The notes under the pieces: generated by a model | What the model was told of the DNA's origin: nothing | Databases searched by the model: none | What the model saw: the letters and a program-made list of their open reading frames with translations, nothing else | Made by a program: the position numbers and the translations under genes | NCBI GenBank assembly: GCA_016256075.1 | Contig: SDVU01000134.1 | Location: 1-19,806, forward strand | Direction of reading: 5' to 3' | Origin: Dictyocoela muelleri | Lineage: Eukaryota > Microsporidia | Length of the DNA stretch: 19,806 nucleotides | Part shown: one piece after another, positions 1 to 7,053 of the stretch | Layout of the letters: each line of letters begins with the position of its first letter | Numbering within the stretch: the first letter of the stretch is position 1

Positions 1-59
1 AAAAAAAAGATATAGCATTCTAAGTGATTCAGAATTTTATAATTTAAAATTTGGCATAA

Positions 60-670
60 AATCCATTTTAATATTTGCATATTATTTTTTCCTGCGGATA
101 CATTTTCCAATAAAGCATACATTGAAAAATTGTGAATTATCTATGAATAGATATATCACATTATTGAAATTTATAAGAAAAAAATAAGATGTTTTGCTAA
201 AAAGAATCAAATTAAAATAGGAGGACCATTTAAAGAAGTTCAGATAGACGAGAGTCACTGGACCAAAGAAAATATGGTAAGGGGAGATTTGGCAAAGCAA
301 TATTGATATTTAGAATAATTGAGGTTAAATCCAATGTGTGTTATTTGGAGAAAGTTAAAAAGCGAGATGCAAATACACTATTACCAATAATTGAGAGAAA
401 AATTGAAAAAAAAATCTCATATAATTTCGGATATGTGGCCGGCCTATAATTCTCTTAAAGAAATGAATTATTTCCACAACACGGTTTGACATAAAAAGAA
501 TTTCGTTGATCCTGTCACTAAAGTGAACACACAAAAGATGTAAAATTTGTGGTCACATTTAAAAAAATCAAACATCTATCATATGGCATCAAAATAGATT
601 CTATTGATGACCTTTTATATCTATTTATGTTATTTTGGAACTATAGGAATATTGAATTGGCTGACTTTTT
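60..670 (+). pseudogene. Merlin (ISXO2/IS1016-like) transposase, decayed
   Basis: Reading forward in more than one frame gives a clear Merlin transposase. IGGPFKEVQIDESHW at about 217-261 holds the first catalytic Asp. A stretch ending in DANTLLPIIERKIEKK follows at about 316-411. IISDMWPAYNSLKEMNY with the second Asp lies at about 422-472, and KNFVDPVTKVNTQKM at about 497-540 matches the family's NHSINFVDP..HTQ..E block. The frame changes near 303 and near 418. In-frame stops occur at about 487 (TGA) and 541 (TAA); the latter falls at or next to the expected third catalytic acid. Weaker similarity reaches back to about 60. Merlin elements move by a DDE cut-and-paste reaction and are known in microsporidia. 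This copy cannot encode a working enzyme, and no terminal repeats were found around it. The family call is firm; the outer limits are not. Confidence 0.88.
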
Positions 671-738
671 TTTCGATTATTTTTAATAAATAAGTATTTT
701 TAATTTTATTTTTTTTAAATAGATGTTGAATTATAAAA
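671..738. other. AT-rich spacer
   Basis: Poly-T and AT-rich sequence between the Merlin remnant and the first foldback. No gene or signal is visible. Confidence 0.5.
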
Positions 739-1010
739 ACTTTCTATGACCCAAAAATTTTTTAAGGAAAAAAAGATATAAATATGTTCTTGGGGATAAA
801 ATCTTCTGTTAAAAACGGAAATGAATGTTTTTTTACATTATTCTAATTTTTAATACTATATTTCTATATTTAGCTTCGCTTATATAGAAATATAGTATTA
901 AAAATTATAATAATGAAAAATACATTCATTTTCGTTTTTAACAGAAGATTTTACTCCAAGAACATATTTATATCTTTTTTCCTTAAAAAATTTTTGGGTC
1001 ATAGAAAGTT
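739..1010. repeat. Foldback element with GCTTCGC loop
   Basis: An inverted repeat of about 272 bp. The left arm starts AACTTTCTATGACCC and the right arm ends with its exact complement. The arms are about 135 bp long and roughly 94% alike by eye, with a few mismatches and one-base indels. They meet at AGCTTCGCT (872-880), so the unpaired loop is only three bases. No coding potential and no clear target-site duplication were seen. It resembles a foldback or MITE-type non-autonomous DNA element. A transcript crossing it would form a long hairpin; whether it is transcribed is unknown. Confidence 0.85.
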
Positions 1011-1190
1011 AGTAGTACCACATTTTTTCATTATGAATATATTTTTCTTACATTATAAAATTTAATAGTTACATTTATGTAAATATCATGATTGCACTTT
1101 CGAAAACATTTCCATTAATCATAAGGGGTTGTTATTTTTTTAAATACAAAAATTTTCCTCCACTTTTAAATTTTTTTTTTCATATATCTG

Positions 1191-1449
1191 CCAAAAGTCA
1201 TATCGTTAAGAGAAACAACAATATTGAAACGTGAGCGAAATTTCATGGCATTTAATAATACTGGAACAATTTTCATATATTCAAATGTTTATTTACAAAT
1301 TAGGAAATTTCCTTTGTTTTTTTCCTAATTGGGAAATATAAATATGAGTATATGAAAAATAGCACCAGTATTATCAAATGCCATGAATTTTGCTTATGTT
1401 TCAATATTGCCGTTTCTCTTCTAGATTGACTTCTATGATAGACTAACCC
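1191..1449. repeat. Foldback repeat, copy A
   Basis: An inverted repeat. The left arm starts AAAAGTCATATCG (1193) and the right arm ends near 1430 with its diverged complement, then runs on into GATAGACTAACCC. The centre is around AAATTAGGAAATTTCC (1297-1312). The arms are about 110 bp and less well conserved than those at 739-1010. A second copy (1564-1838) lies just downstream in the same orientation, and the two share most of their arm sequence. The outer GGTTAGTCTATC part of the left arm is missing in this copy. No coding content. Confidence 0.8.
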
Positions 1450-1577
1450 GGGTCTCACAGTAAACTTTGTTTTTACAAAAAAAATCAGTAAATTTTAATA
1501 ATTTATAGTTATTTTAATTATATTTTTGAATTTTTTTTGTAAAAGAAAGTATACTGTGAGAACCGGGTTAGTCTATC
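1437..1577. repeat. Linking inverted repeat between foldbacks A and C
   Basis: Starts GATAGACTAACCCGG and ends CCGGGTTAGTCTATC. The arms are about 50 bp with few mismatches, through CTCACAGTA and a poly-A/poly-T stretch. The 40-bp middle is AT-rich and unpaired. The outermost 12 bp also belong to the arms of the neighbouring foldbacks: the same GATAGACTAACC appears again at 1827-1838. So this is either a small inverted-repeat element or the junction formed by two adjacent foldbacks. Confidence 0.75.
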
Positions 1578-1838
1578 CCAAAAGTCATATCGAGAAGAGA
1601 AACGACAATATTGAAGCATAAACGAAATTTAATGGCATTTAAAAATAATGGAGCTTTTTTCATTTACTCATATTTTTATTTCCCAATTAGAAAAAAAACA
1701 AAGCGGATTTCCTAATTTGTAAATAAAAATATGAATATATGAAAAAGGGCTCCAGTATTATTAAATACCATGAAATTTCGTTTATGTTTCAATATTGTCA
1801 TTTCTATTCTCGATATGACTTTTGAGATAGACTAACCG
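1564..1838. repeat. Foldback repeat, copy C
   Basis: An inverted repeat with arms from GGTTAGTCTATC at about 1566 to GATAGACTAACC ending at 1838. Inside these lie AAAAGTCATATCGAGAAG and its complement ending at 1823. Most of the internal sequence matches copy A (1191-1449), including the ATGGCATTT and AATATTGAA blocks. This copy keeps both complete arm ends. Non-coding. Confidence 0.82.
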
Positions 1839-2799
1839 TTGTAGAACCAAATTTTCTTTGATAAATTTAAATTTCTAGAAATTTACACTTTCGAAATTAA
1901 TTGATTTATTAAAAAAATATCAATTTTTGAAATAGTAATAAATTTTAAGTAAATTATTCATTTTTCTTTTTAATTTAAGAATTGAAAGTTTATTGTTTTT
2001 TTTGATTATTATTTTTTTATAAGATACTATTTTCAGCAAAGGTACACATTGCTCACGAGAACTAACATGTCTGGGCACAACAATATAAATAAATAAAACG
2101 AACCATATGAATGTGTAAAGTGTTCTATATAAATGATAGGCGATATAAATAAATAGATAATTCTGTATAATATTAAACTAAAAATTATATATTGTGTGGT
2201 GTTTAGAAAGTCTCGAGACATTAAAAAAATCACATTAGATAAATCTAATATTATTTTGGTATCAAATTATCGAAAAATCATAATAAGCAAAATTAGTAAA
2301 GGTAATCGATAATAGAAAAAAGAAAAAAATAGGAGTCATGCAAAGATTAATAAACTTGAATGTAGTCGAATGAAAATTGCACAAAAAAGCGTTTTATAAA
2401 ATCATATAGTTGAAATTAATATGATGACGACAAATATATTTTTACAATTTTGGGTAAAATAATTATTTATTCTCTATAAATAAATTTAGTTCAAAAATTT
2501 GATTTCAATGTTTATTATTACATACTGATTATTTTATTTTTATTATTATTTTAAAATTAACCATTGTTTTTTTACGCATTTTTTCGGACTAAATACCTAA
2601 AAACAATCCCCCAAAATACCTACGCCTTTTGTCGGGTTATAAACAAAATTATTCTGACTTATGAATAGGATTTTGATCTGATAATAAATCATACTTTATG
2701 AATCACAAAGCGGACAAATACGAACTTGAACAATAAAAAGCTTATGATCAAGTTTAAAAAAGGTTTTTTAAGATAAAAATGTTGATAATATAAATAAAT
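1839..2799. other. AT-rich intergenic, no gene recognised
   Basis: About 960 bp with no long open frame that looks coding and no recognised repeat. A 66-codon reverse frame at 2033-2233 is rich in Ile, Leu and Phe, as random AT-rich sequence would be, and has no recognised domain. GC-richer flecks such as ACAATCCCCCAAAATACC (2603-2620) stand out slightly, but they could not be assigned. Confidence 0.5.
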
Positions 2800-2871
2800 G
2801 GCTAGATAGCTAAGTTGTTAAGACTCTTGAATGTGAAATTTAAATATCGTGGTTCGAATCCCACTGACGTC
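2800..2871 (+). tRNA. Degenerate tRNA-like sequence (possible Ser-UGA-like pseudogene)
   Basis: It contains a good pol III A box, TAGCTAAGTTG (2807-2817), and a perfect B box, GGTTCGAATCC (2851-2861), at tRNA-like spacing. An anticodon stem forms from TTGAA (2827-2831) and TTTAA (2839-2843). The seven-base loop TGTGAAA puts UGA in the anticodon position, which would be serine. Several features are wrong for a working tRNA: only four of seven acceptor pairs form, the T stem has four pairs with an eight-base loop (one G short), the D stem is poor, position 33 is G instead of U, and the long variable arm of serine tRNAs is absent. It is most likely a tRNA pseudogene or tRNA-derived promoter module. 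Confidence 0.35.
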
Positions 2872-2939
2872 AAATTTAAATAAATAATGAGGGAATGACA
2901 TTAAGCGGTCATAACTATATAATTATAGTATAATATACA

Positions 2940-3231
2940 GTTATTCCAGTGTGGTATAGCTGATTAAGACTTGGTCTAATATGACAATGAAGCATAAGGG
3001 ACTCTACTAGGTGTGGGGATGAGTGCGGCGACGCATCTCGGCAAAAAGTAGTGAAAAATTAAAATATCATGAAAAAGCCTCTAATTACCTGTATCCGGCT
3101 GAGTCATTGATAAAACGAAAATCGCGTATACAGCTGGGCTTCTGGGTAGCTTAGGAAGTGACGTTTTTTTTGGAAAACCAAGAACCAGAGGTCACAGACC
3201 ACGGTAGGATACAACTCTCCGGGTTGGCAGT
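2940..3231 (+). repeat. 290-bp repeat with tRNA-like start, copy 1
   Basis: A relatively GC-rich, non-coding block. It aligns over nearly its whole length with the reverse complement of 15778-16063, at roughly 70% identity by eye. Shared blocks in order are ATAGCTG, AAGACTTGGTCTA, GACAATG, CTAGGTGTGGG, ATGA, GACGC, GATAAAACGAA, TCGCGTATACAGC, TAGCTT, GTGACGT and AGGTCA. The start (TATAGCTGATTAAGACTTGG) resembles a tRNA A box, but no convincing B box was found. This could be a SINE-like family or a structured pol III RNA present in several copies. It does not match any rRNA, SRP, RNase P or spliceosomal RNA motif I could recognise. Confidence 0.75.
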
Positions 3232-3843
3232 TATGGATGTTGTCAACATGTAATATATATAAGATAATTGTTAAACTTAAAAATAGATTTTTAAATAATT
3301 AAGAAAAATTTTTAATTTACATTATGGATACTAAACATAATAGTTAATCGGAGCATTAATAATCATTTTTACTCTTTAAAATAGATAAAAATTTTTTTAT
3401 TAATATTCTTATTATAAAATTTTGGACTAAAAAAACCGCCGAGGATATATAATACAATTCTTTAGCAAAAATTCAATTTCCTTTCAATTTGATCAATCTT
3501 TACCTAAATATCCATACTTGTAAAACACCGTATTTAGAGATAAAATTTGTTTAGAAGCCATATTGTTTACGCCATATAAAAACTTAATTTCTAAAAATCT
3601 CTATTTTTTATTTAAATACATTCATCTATTTGTTATTTAAATATATTTATTTATTATTTTTAATAGTCATTTTGATTTTTTAGATTTAATAATATCAAGA
3701 AAATTATATAAACCATTTTATATTGATAGCCCAAAGTTTCATGAAAATATTTTTAATTTACTAAATTGAATTGTTTAAATAGGTATTAACCAACAATCCA
3801 TCTTTTTTAATTTTTTTTGTGACAAATTTAATTAATCAAAAAG
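3232..3843. other. AT-rich intergenic, upstream of the 3873 gene
   Basis: About 610 bp of low-complexity AT-rich sequence without an open frame of note. Nothing was recognised except the promoter at its end. Confidence 0.5.
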
Positions 3844-3850
3844 TATAAAA
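3844..3850 (+). promoter_or_regulatory. TATA box of the 3873 gene
   Basis: TATAAAA lies 23-29 bp before the ATG at 3873, implying a very short 5' leader. The other two host genes have the same arrangement. Confidence 0.55.
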
Positions 3851-3872
3851 ACAAGAAAATAAAAATAAAATT

Positions 3873-5213
3873 ATGAATTTTATATTACTCATACTTATCT
3901 TTTTAAATTATTTTTACATGCAAAACGATATTTATTTGCCTAAAACATCAAATAATTTATATGTACCTGAAGAGATTCAAGTTATTAACTCAAAATGTCA
4001 AGAATTTTTAATTTACAAAAAGAAAACACTTCATAAAAATTTTCATAAAATGAATAAAACCGAAATTATAGAAAAGAAATATTTGGAAATTTGTTTAAAT
4101 AAAATTAAAAGACTTGTAAATCTTGAATCGTTCGTCATCTTAACTTTATTTTATAATGAGGATATAAATTTAAATATTAGATCAATAATAGATGCAACAT
4201 TTATTGAAAAATATTTAAATTTTATATTTAATGACAGTGCTAAAGATCGAAATATAAATATATTCATTGGATTTTATGTTTTATCTTTCCTAGATTTTTG
4301 TAAAATTGGGCATAATATCAATACAAAAGATAATTATTACAAAAACAAAATATTGATTAGAAGATCACCAAACGGAAATAAAAATAACGCGAAGTATAAT
4401 AAAATTTTTAACGTAGACAAAGATTTTCTAAATATAATTGATGAGTATAATTATAATAATTTATTTCTTAAAAATATTTTACCTTTTGTAAAAATATTTT
4501 CTAAGAGATACCAATTTAAGGATAAAGAAATAGCTAAAATAATGTTTTTTGTATTACATATATCCAATAATATCATCTTATTTGATGATTATATTGATAT
4601 CGAAAGATTAAAAAATATTTTAAACATCCATGGTGTAGGAACTAAAAATAATTTTGTGAAAAAAATTATTATAAATACAATTAATTCTTATTTTAAAGAT
4701 TATTTGTGTGATAAGAAGAATATTTGTAATTTATTTAATCAATTTTTAAGGGAATATAATGTTTACCTTATGTCTTTAAAGGAATATAATGTGTACCTTA
4801 TATCATTCATCACGAACATACTATGGACCATGTATTTTTCTTATTCAAATTTTAACAAGAAAAATTTTATTGAGTTAATTTTGAACGAGGTATTTTCAAA
4901 AATTCTAAATATTGTTTTAATTGACTTATTTAGGAAAAACTTAGAACTTAGTTCAATTTTCGATAAACGAAAATCAGGTAATATTTTGTATATCCAAGAT
5001 TTTTACGATCATTATAAAATTTATATAATAAATATGTTTAATGAAAATAAATTTAAACTTACGGATTTTGAAGTTAAAATGTTTGAAAGTAGTATGTCTG
5101 TTATTGAATGTGTTTTAGACAAATATATCTCCACAAAGAAAAAATATTTATCTAAGGAGGAAGATAAATCTGGTTTAATAAGGTTTTTGAATAGAATGTG
5201 GCGTTTGTTATAA
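3873..5213 (+). CDS. Secreted hypothetical protein, Lys/Asn/Ile-rich, 446 aa
   Basis: Function not recognised. The protein starts MNFILLILIFLNYFYM, a hydrophobic stretch without an N-terminal charge cluster. This suits a signal peptide, so the product is probably secreted or enters the ER. The rest is rich in Lys, Asn, Ile, Phe and Tyr, as usual for the lineage's base composition, with alternating charged and hydrophobic helical segments. No other clear membrane segment, cysteine motif or catalytic motif was seen. Residues about 293-313 hold a short tandem duplication (EYNVYLMSLK then EYNVYLISF) encoded by two copies of a 30-bp unit at 4751-4810. The start is supported by the TATA box 23-29 bp upstream and by being the first ATG. 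An inverted-repeat transposon begins three bases past the stop codon. It is a single long intact frame without introns, so it is very likely a real gene; microsporidian lineage-specific exported proteins look like this. Confidence 0.85.
   Translation: MNFILLILIFLNYFYMQNDIYLPKTSNNLYVPEEIQVINSKCQEFLIYKKKTLHKNFHKMNKTEIIEKKYLEICLNKIKRLVNLESFVILTLFYNEDINLNIRSIIDATFIEKYLNFIFNDSAKDRNINIFIGFYVLSFLDFCKIGHNINTKDNYYKNKILIRRSPNGNKNNAKYNKIFNVDKDFLNIIDEYNYNNLFLKNILPFVKIFSKRYQFKDKEIAKIMFFVLHISNNIILFDDYIDIERLKNILNIHGVGTKNNFVKKIIINTINSYFKDYLCDKKNICNLFNQFLREYNVYLMSLKEYNVYLISFITNILWTMYFSYSNFNKKNFIELILNEVFSKILNIVLIDLFRKNLELSSIFDKRKSGNILYIQDFYDHYKIYIINMFNENKFKLTDFEVKMFESSMSVIECVLDKYISTKKKYLSKEEDKSGLIRFLNRMWRLL
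4751..4810 (+). repeat. In-frame 30-bp tandem duplication
   Basis: GGAATATAATGTTTACCTTA is followed 30 bp later by a nearly identical copy (GGAATATAATGTGTACCTTA). The repeat preserves the reading frame of the 446-aa gene and adds ten residues. The few differences between copies suggest a fairly recent event. Confidence 0.85.
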
Positions 5214-5369
5214 ATACAGTGCTCCCCCAAAATTCTCCACTTTCGGGGATTTAAAAAAGTGGAGAATTACGGGAGGTGGAGAATTACTGGGGCGAGAATT
5301 ACGAGGGGTGGCGAATTTTCTTAGATTTAATTAAAAATATTAAATGTTAATATTATTTTTTAAAATAAT

Positions 5370-5659
5370 CGGTACCGAGTTCCCATAAAACCAAGAATTA
5401 GATCTAAAAAGTAATCAAAAAGACAAGTTCTTGAAAAGCCTCGAGTAATATTATCGTGAATAATTTAATAATAAATTTTTATTATTAAAATAGACATATA
5501 CACTAAAAATAAAAGATTTATACTGTGTATATGTCCATTTTAATAATAAAAATTTATTATTAACTTATTTACGATAATATTACTCGAGAGCTTTTCAAGA
5601 ACTTATCTTTTTGATTAGTTTTTAGGTCTAATTCTTGGTTTTATGGGAACTAGGCACTG
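5370..5659. repeat. Foldback element inside the 5217-6581 transposon
   Basis: Inverted repeat: CGGTACCGAGTTCCCATAAA at the left pairs with TTTATGGGAACTAGGCACTG at the right. The arms are about 140 bp and roughly 90% alike by eye, through CTCGAGTAATATTATCG and AATTTTTATTATTAAAAT. The loop is about 20 bases, AT-rich, and lacks the GCTTCGC core of the foldbacks at 739 and 15176. Its right end merges with the left end of the next element. Confidence 0.82.
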
Positions 5660-5663
5660 TGTT

Positions 5664-5885
5664 TTCATAGTTATAGACCCTTTTGAAATTTATAGACCCT
5701 TTTTCAAACTTATAGACACATTTTATGAAGTTTTTATCGCATTTCTTTCGTAAGTTTAGATACATTTTTTCGAACTTATAGACCCTTTTTTTCAATATTA
5801 TAGACCCATTTTCAAAGTTATAGACCCATTTTTCAGTGTTACAAACCCATTTTTATAGTGTTAAACCACTTCGCCAAAGTTATTA
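5664..5885 (+). repeat. About ten degenerate 20-22-bp TTATAGACCC repeats
   Basis: Imperfect tandem units of the type TTATAGACCCATTTTTCAAA, with several diverged members near the middle and end. It is the left subterminal array of the 5657-6430 element. Confidence 0.75.
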
Positions 5886-5895
5886 ATCTTCAGGT

Positions 5896-5990
5896 TATTT
5901 TTTATTTGGATTTTCATCCCATATTTTTCATTCCATATTTTTCATCCCATATTTTTCATCCTTTATTTTTCATCCCATATTTTTTCTCGC
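5896..5990 (+). repeat. Tandem TTTTTCATCCCATA repeats
   Basis: Five to six units of about 14-15 bp. Their inverted counterparts lie at about 6025-6115, giving the element its palindromic centre. Confidence 0.75.
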
Positions 5991-6182
5991 TTATATTTAA
6001 CCCTTTTTTCTAACCTTTTTTTAACAAAGGTTAAAAATTTGGGCTAAAAAATGTGGGTTAAAAAATATGGGTTGGGAAATATAGGATAAAAAATAATGTT
6101 AAAAATATGGGTTAAAATGATGGTTTAGAAATAAATAATCGATGTGAGTTTATCGGATCATCAATAAATCTAGCAAAATTGG

Positions 6183-6430
6183 ACTATAAATCTGAAAAAG
6201 GGGTTTGTAACTTTGAAAGGGGGTTTATAACTTTAGAAAATGGTGTTATAACTATGAAAAGGAGGTTATAACTATAAAAAAGGATCTATAACTGCGAAAA
6301 CGATTTTTAAATTTTAAAAAAAAGAGGTTTATAACTTTGAAAAGGGGTTATAACTTTAGTAAAGGTTGTATAACTGTGAAAAAATGGGTTGATGCTTCTA
6401 AAAAATTATCTATAACTATGAAAAACCCTG
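6183..6430 (-). repeat. Inverted array of TATAACTTTGAAAAGGGG units
   Basis: About ten imperfect units that are the reverse complement of the 5664-5885 array. They form the right subterminal array of the 5657-6430 element. Confidence 0.72.
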
Positions 6431-6583
6431 TAAATTAGAAAGAAATTTAGTTGATGGCGAATTTGGAGGTATGACGAATATGGGGGGATAGCGAAATTGA
6501 GGGGTTTTCAATTCAAATACAAAAAAAATTATAAAAAAACTTGGTGGTGAATTTAAAGGGGTGGAGATTTTCGGGGCGCTGTA

Positions 6584-7053
6584 TATGTAAAACATAATTT
6601 AGATGGTTCTATCAATCTTAAATCAAAGATTTTATTTTAGAAAAACTTTAAAATCAAGTGAGGAAGTCTTTTATATAAATCTATACAAATTTTTGCCTAT
6701 TTAATTTAAAAATTATAATTTCATATTTCATTTAATATTTAATGATTAAAATTAGAAAAAATTTAAAAAAGTAGTTTTGCATAAGCCTTGAAATTATTAT
6801 TTATTTTAAGATAAAAATCACATTGTTGAATAAAAACGCCAAATTTTTTTTTTGAAATTAAAAATTTTCTTTAATATTTTTTAAATAGGAAATATTTGTA
6901 TAATTTTATTCTATTTTTTTTTGTAAATTTTAATGATTAAAGAATAAAGTAAATCGAAATTTTTGTAAACAAATAATTTTTAACCTTAAAATTTTTGTTT
7001 TTTTTTCAAAAAATATGAAATTTTTCTTAAAATCGTTTTTTAAATAAATAATT
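6584..7053. other. Convergent intergenic region
   Basis: About 470 bp of AT-rich sequence between the transposon and the 3' end of the PDI-like gene. The two flanking genes converge on it. It is the likely original 3' region of the 446-aa gene, displaced by the insertion. No gene, RNA or clear terminator was seen. Confidence 0.5.

Larger units (their letters stand above)
5657..6430. mobile_element. Palindromic element with inverted arrays of subterminal repeats
   Basis: The left end reads CACTGTGTTTTCATAGTTAT. The right end in reverse reads CAGGGTTTTTCATAGTTATA, followed outside by TA (6431-6432). Inside are mirrored arrays: forward units around TTATAGACCCATTTTTCA, then TTTTTCATCCCATA units, then the inverse (ATGGGTTAAAAA units), then TATAACTTTGAAAAGGGG units. 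No coding frame. The outer unit matches the 22-bp repeat of the Tc1-like element at 13774, whose left end (CAGTGTTTCCCATAGTTATA) is also very close. It therefore looks like a non-autonomous relative of that element. The left border overlaps the foldback and is uncertain by a few bases. Confidence 0.68.
5217..6581. mobile_element. TA-flanked inverted-repeat transposon (pogo/Tc1-like ends), non-autonomous
   Basis: The left end CAGTGCTCCCCCAAAATTCT and the right end, read in reverse as CAGCGCCCCGAAAATCTCC, form inverted repeats of about 24 bp. TA flanks both sides (5215-5216 and 6582-6583). CAG-starting ends with a TA duplication are typical of the Tc1/mariner/pogo superfamily. Variants of GTGGAGAATTAC and GGCGAATTT recur just inside the ends, as subterminal repeats. 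No transposase frame is present. The 1.37-kb body contains a foldback (5370-5659) and a palindromic element (5657-6430), so it is a nest. It was inserted immediately after the stop codon of the 446-aa gene and now forms that gene's downstream sequence. Confidence 0.75.

Noticed and set aside
82-300. 72-codon reverse open frame
   Set aside because: It lies antisense to the Merlin transposase remnant and has only the hydrophobic composition expected of AT-rich sequence.
2033-2233. 66-codon reverse open frame rich in Ile, Leu and Phe
   Set aside because: No promoter, domain or coding bias. It looks like a chance frame in AT-rich sequence.
2940-3231. Identification as rRNA, SRP RNA or RNase P RNA
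   Set aside because: None of the universal motifs of those RNAs could be found, and a second diverged copy argues for a repeat family.
5021-5230. 69-codon reverse frame
   Set aside because: It lies antisense inside the 446-aa gene.
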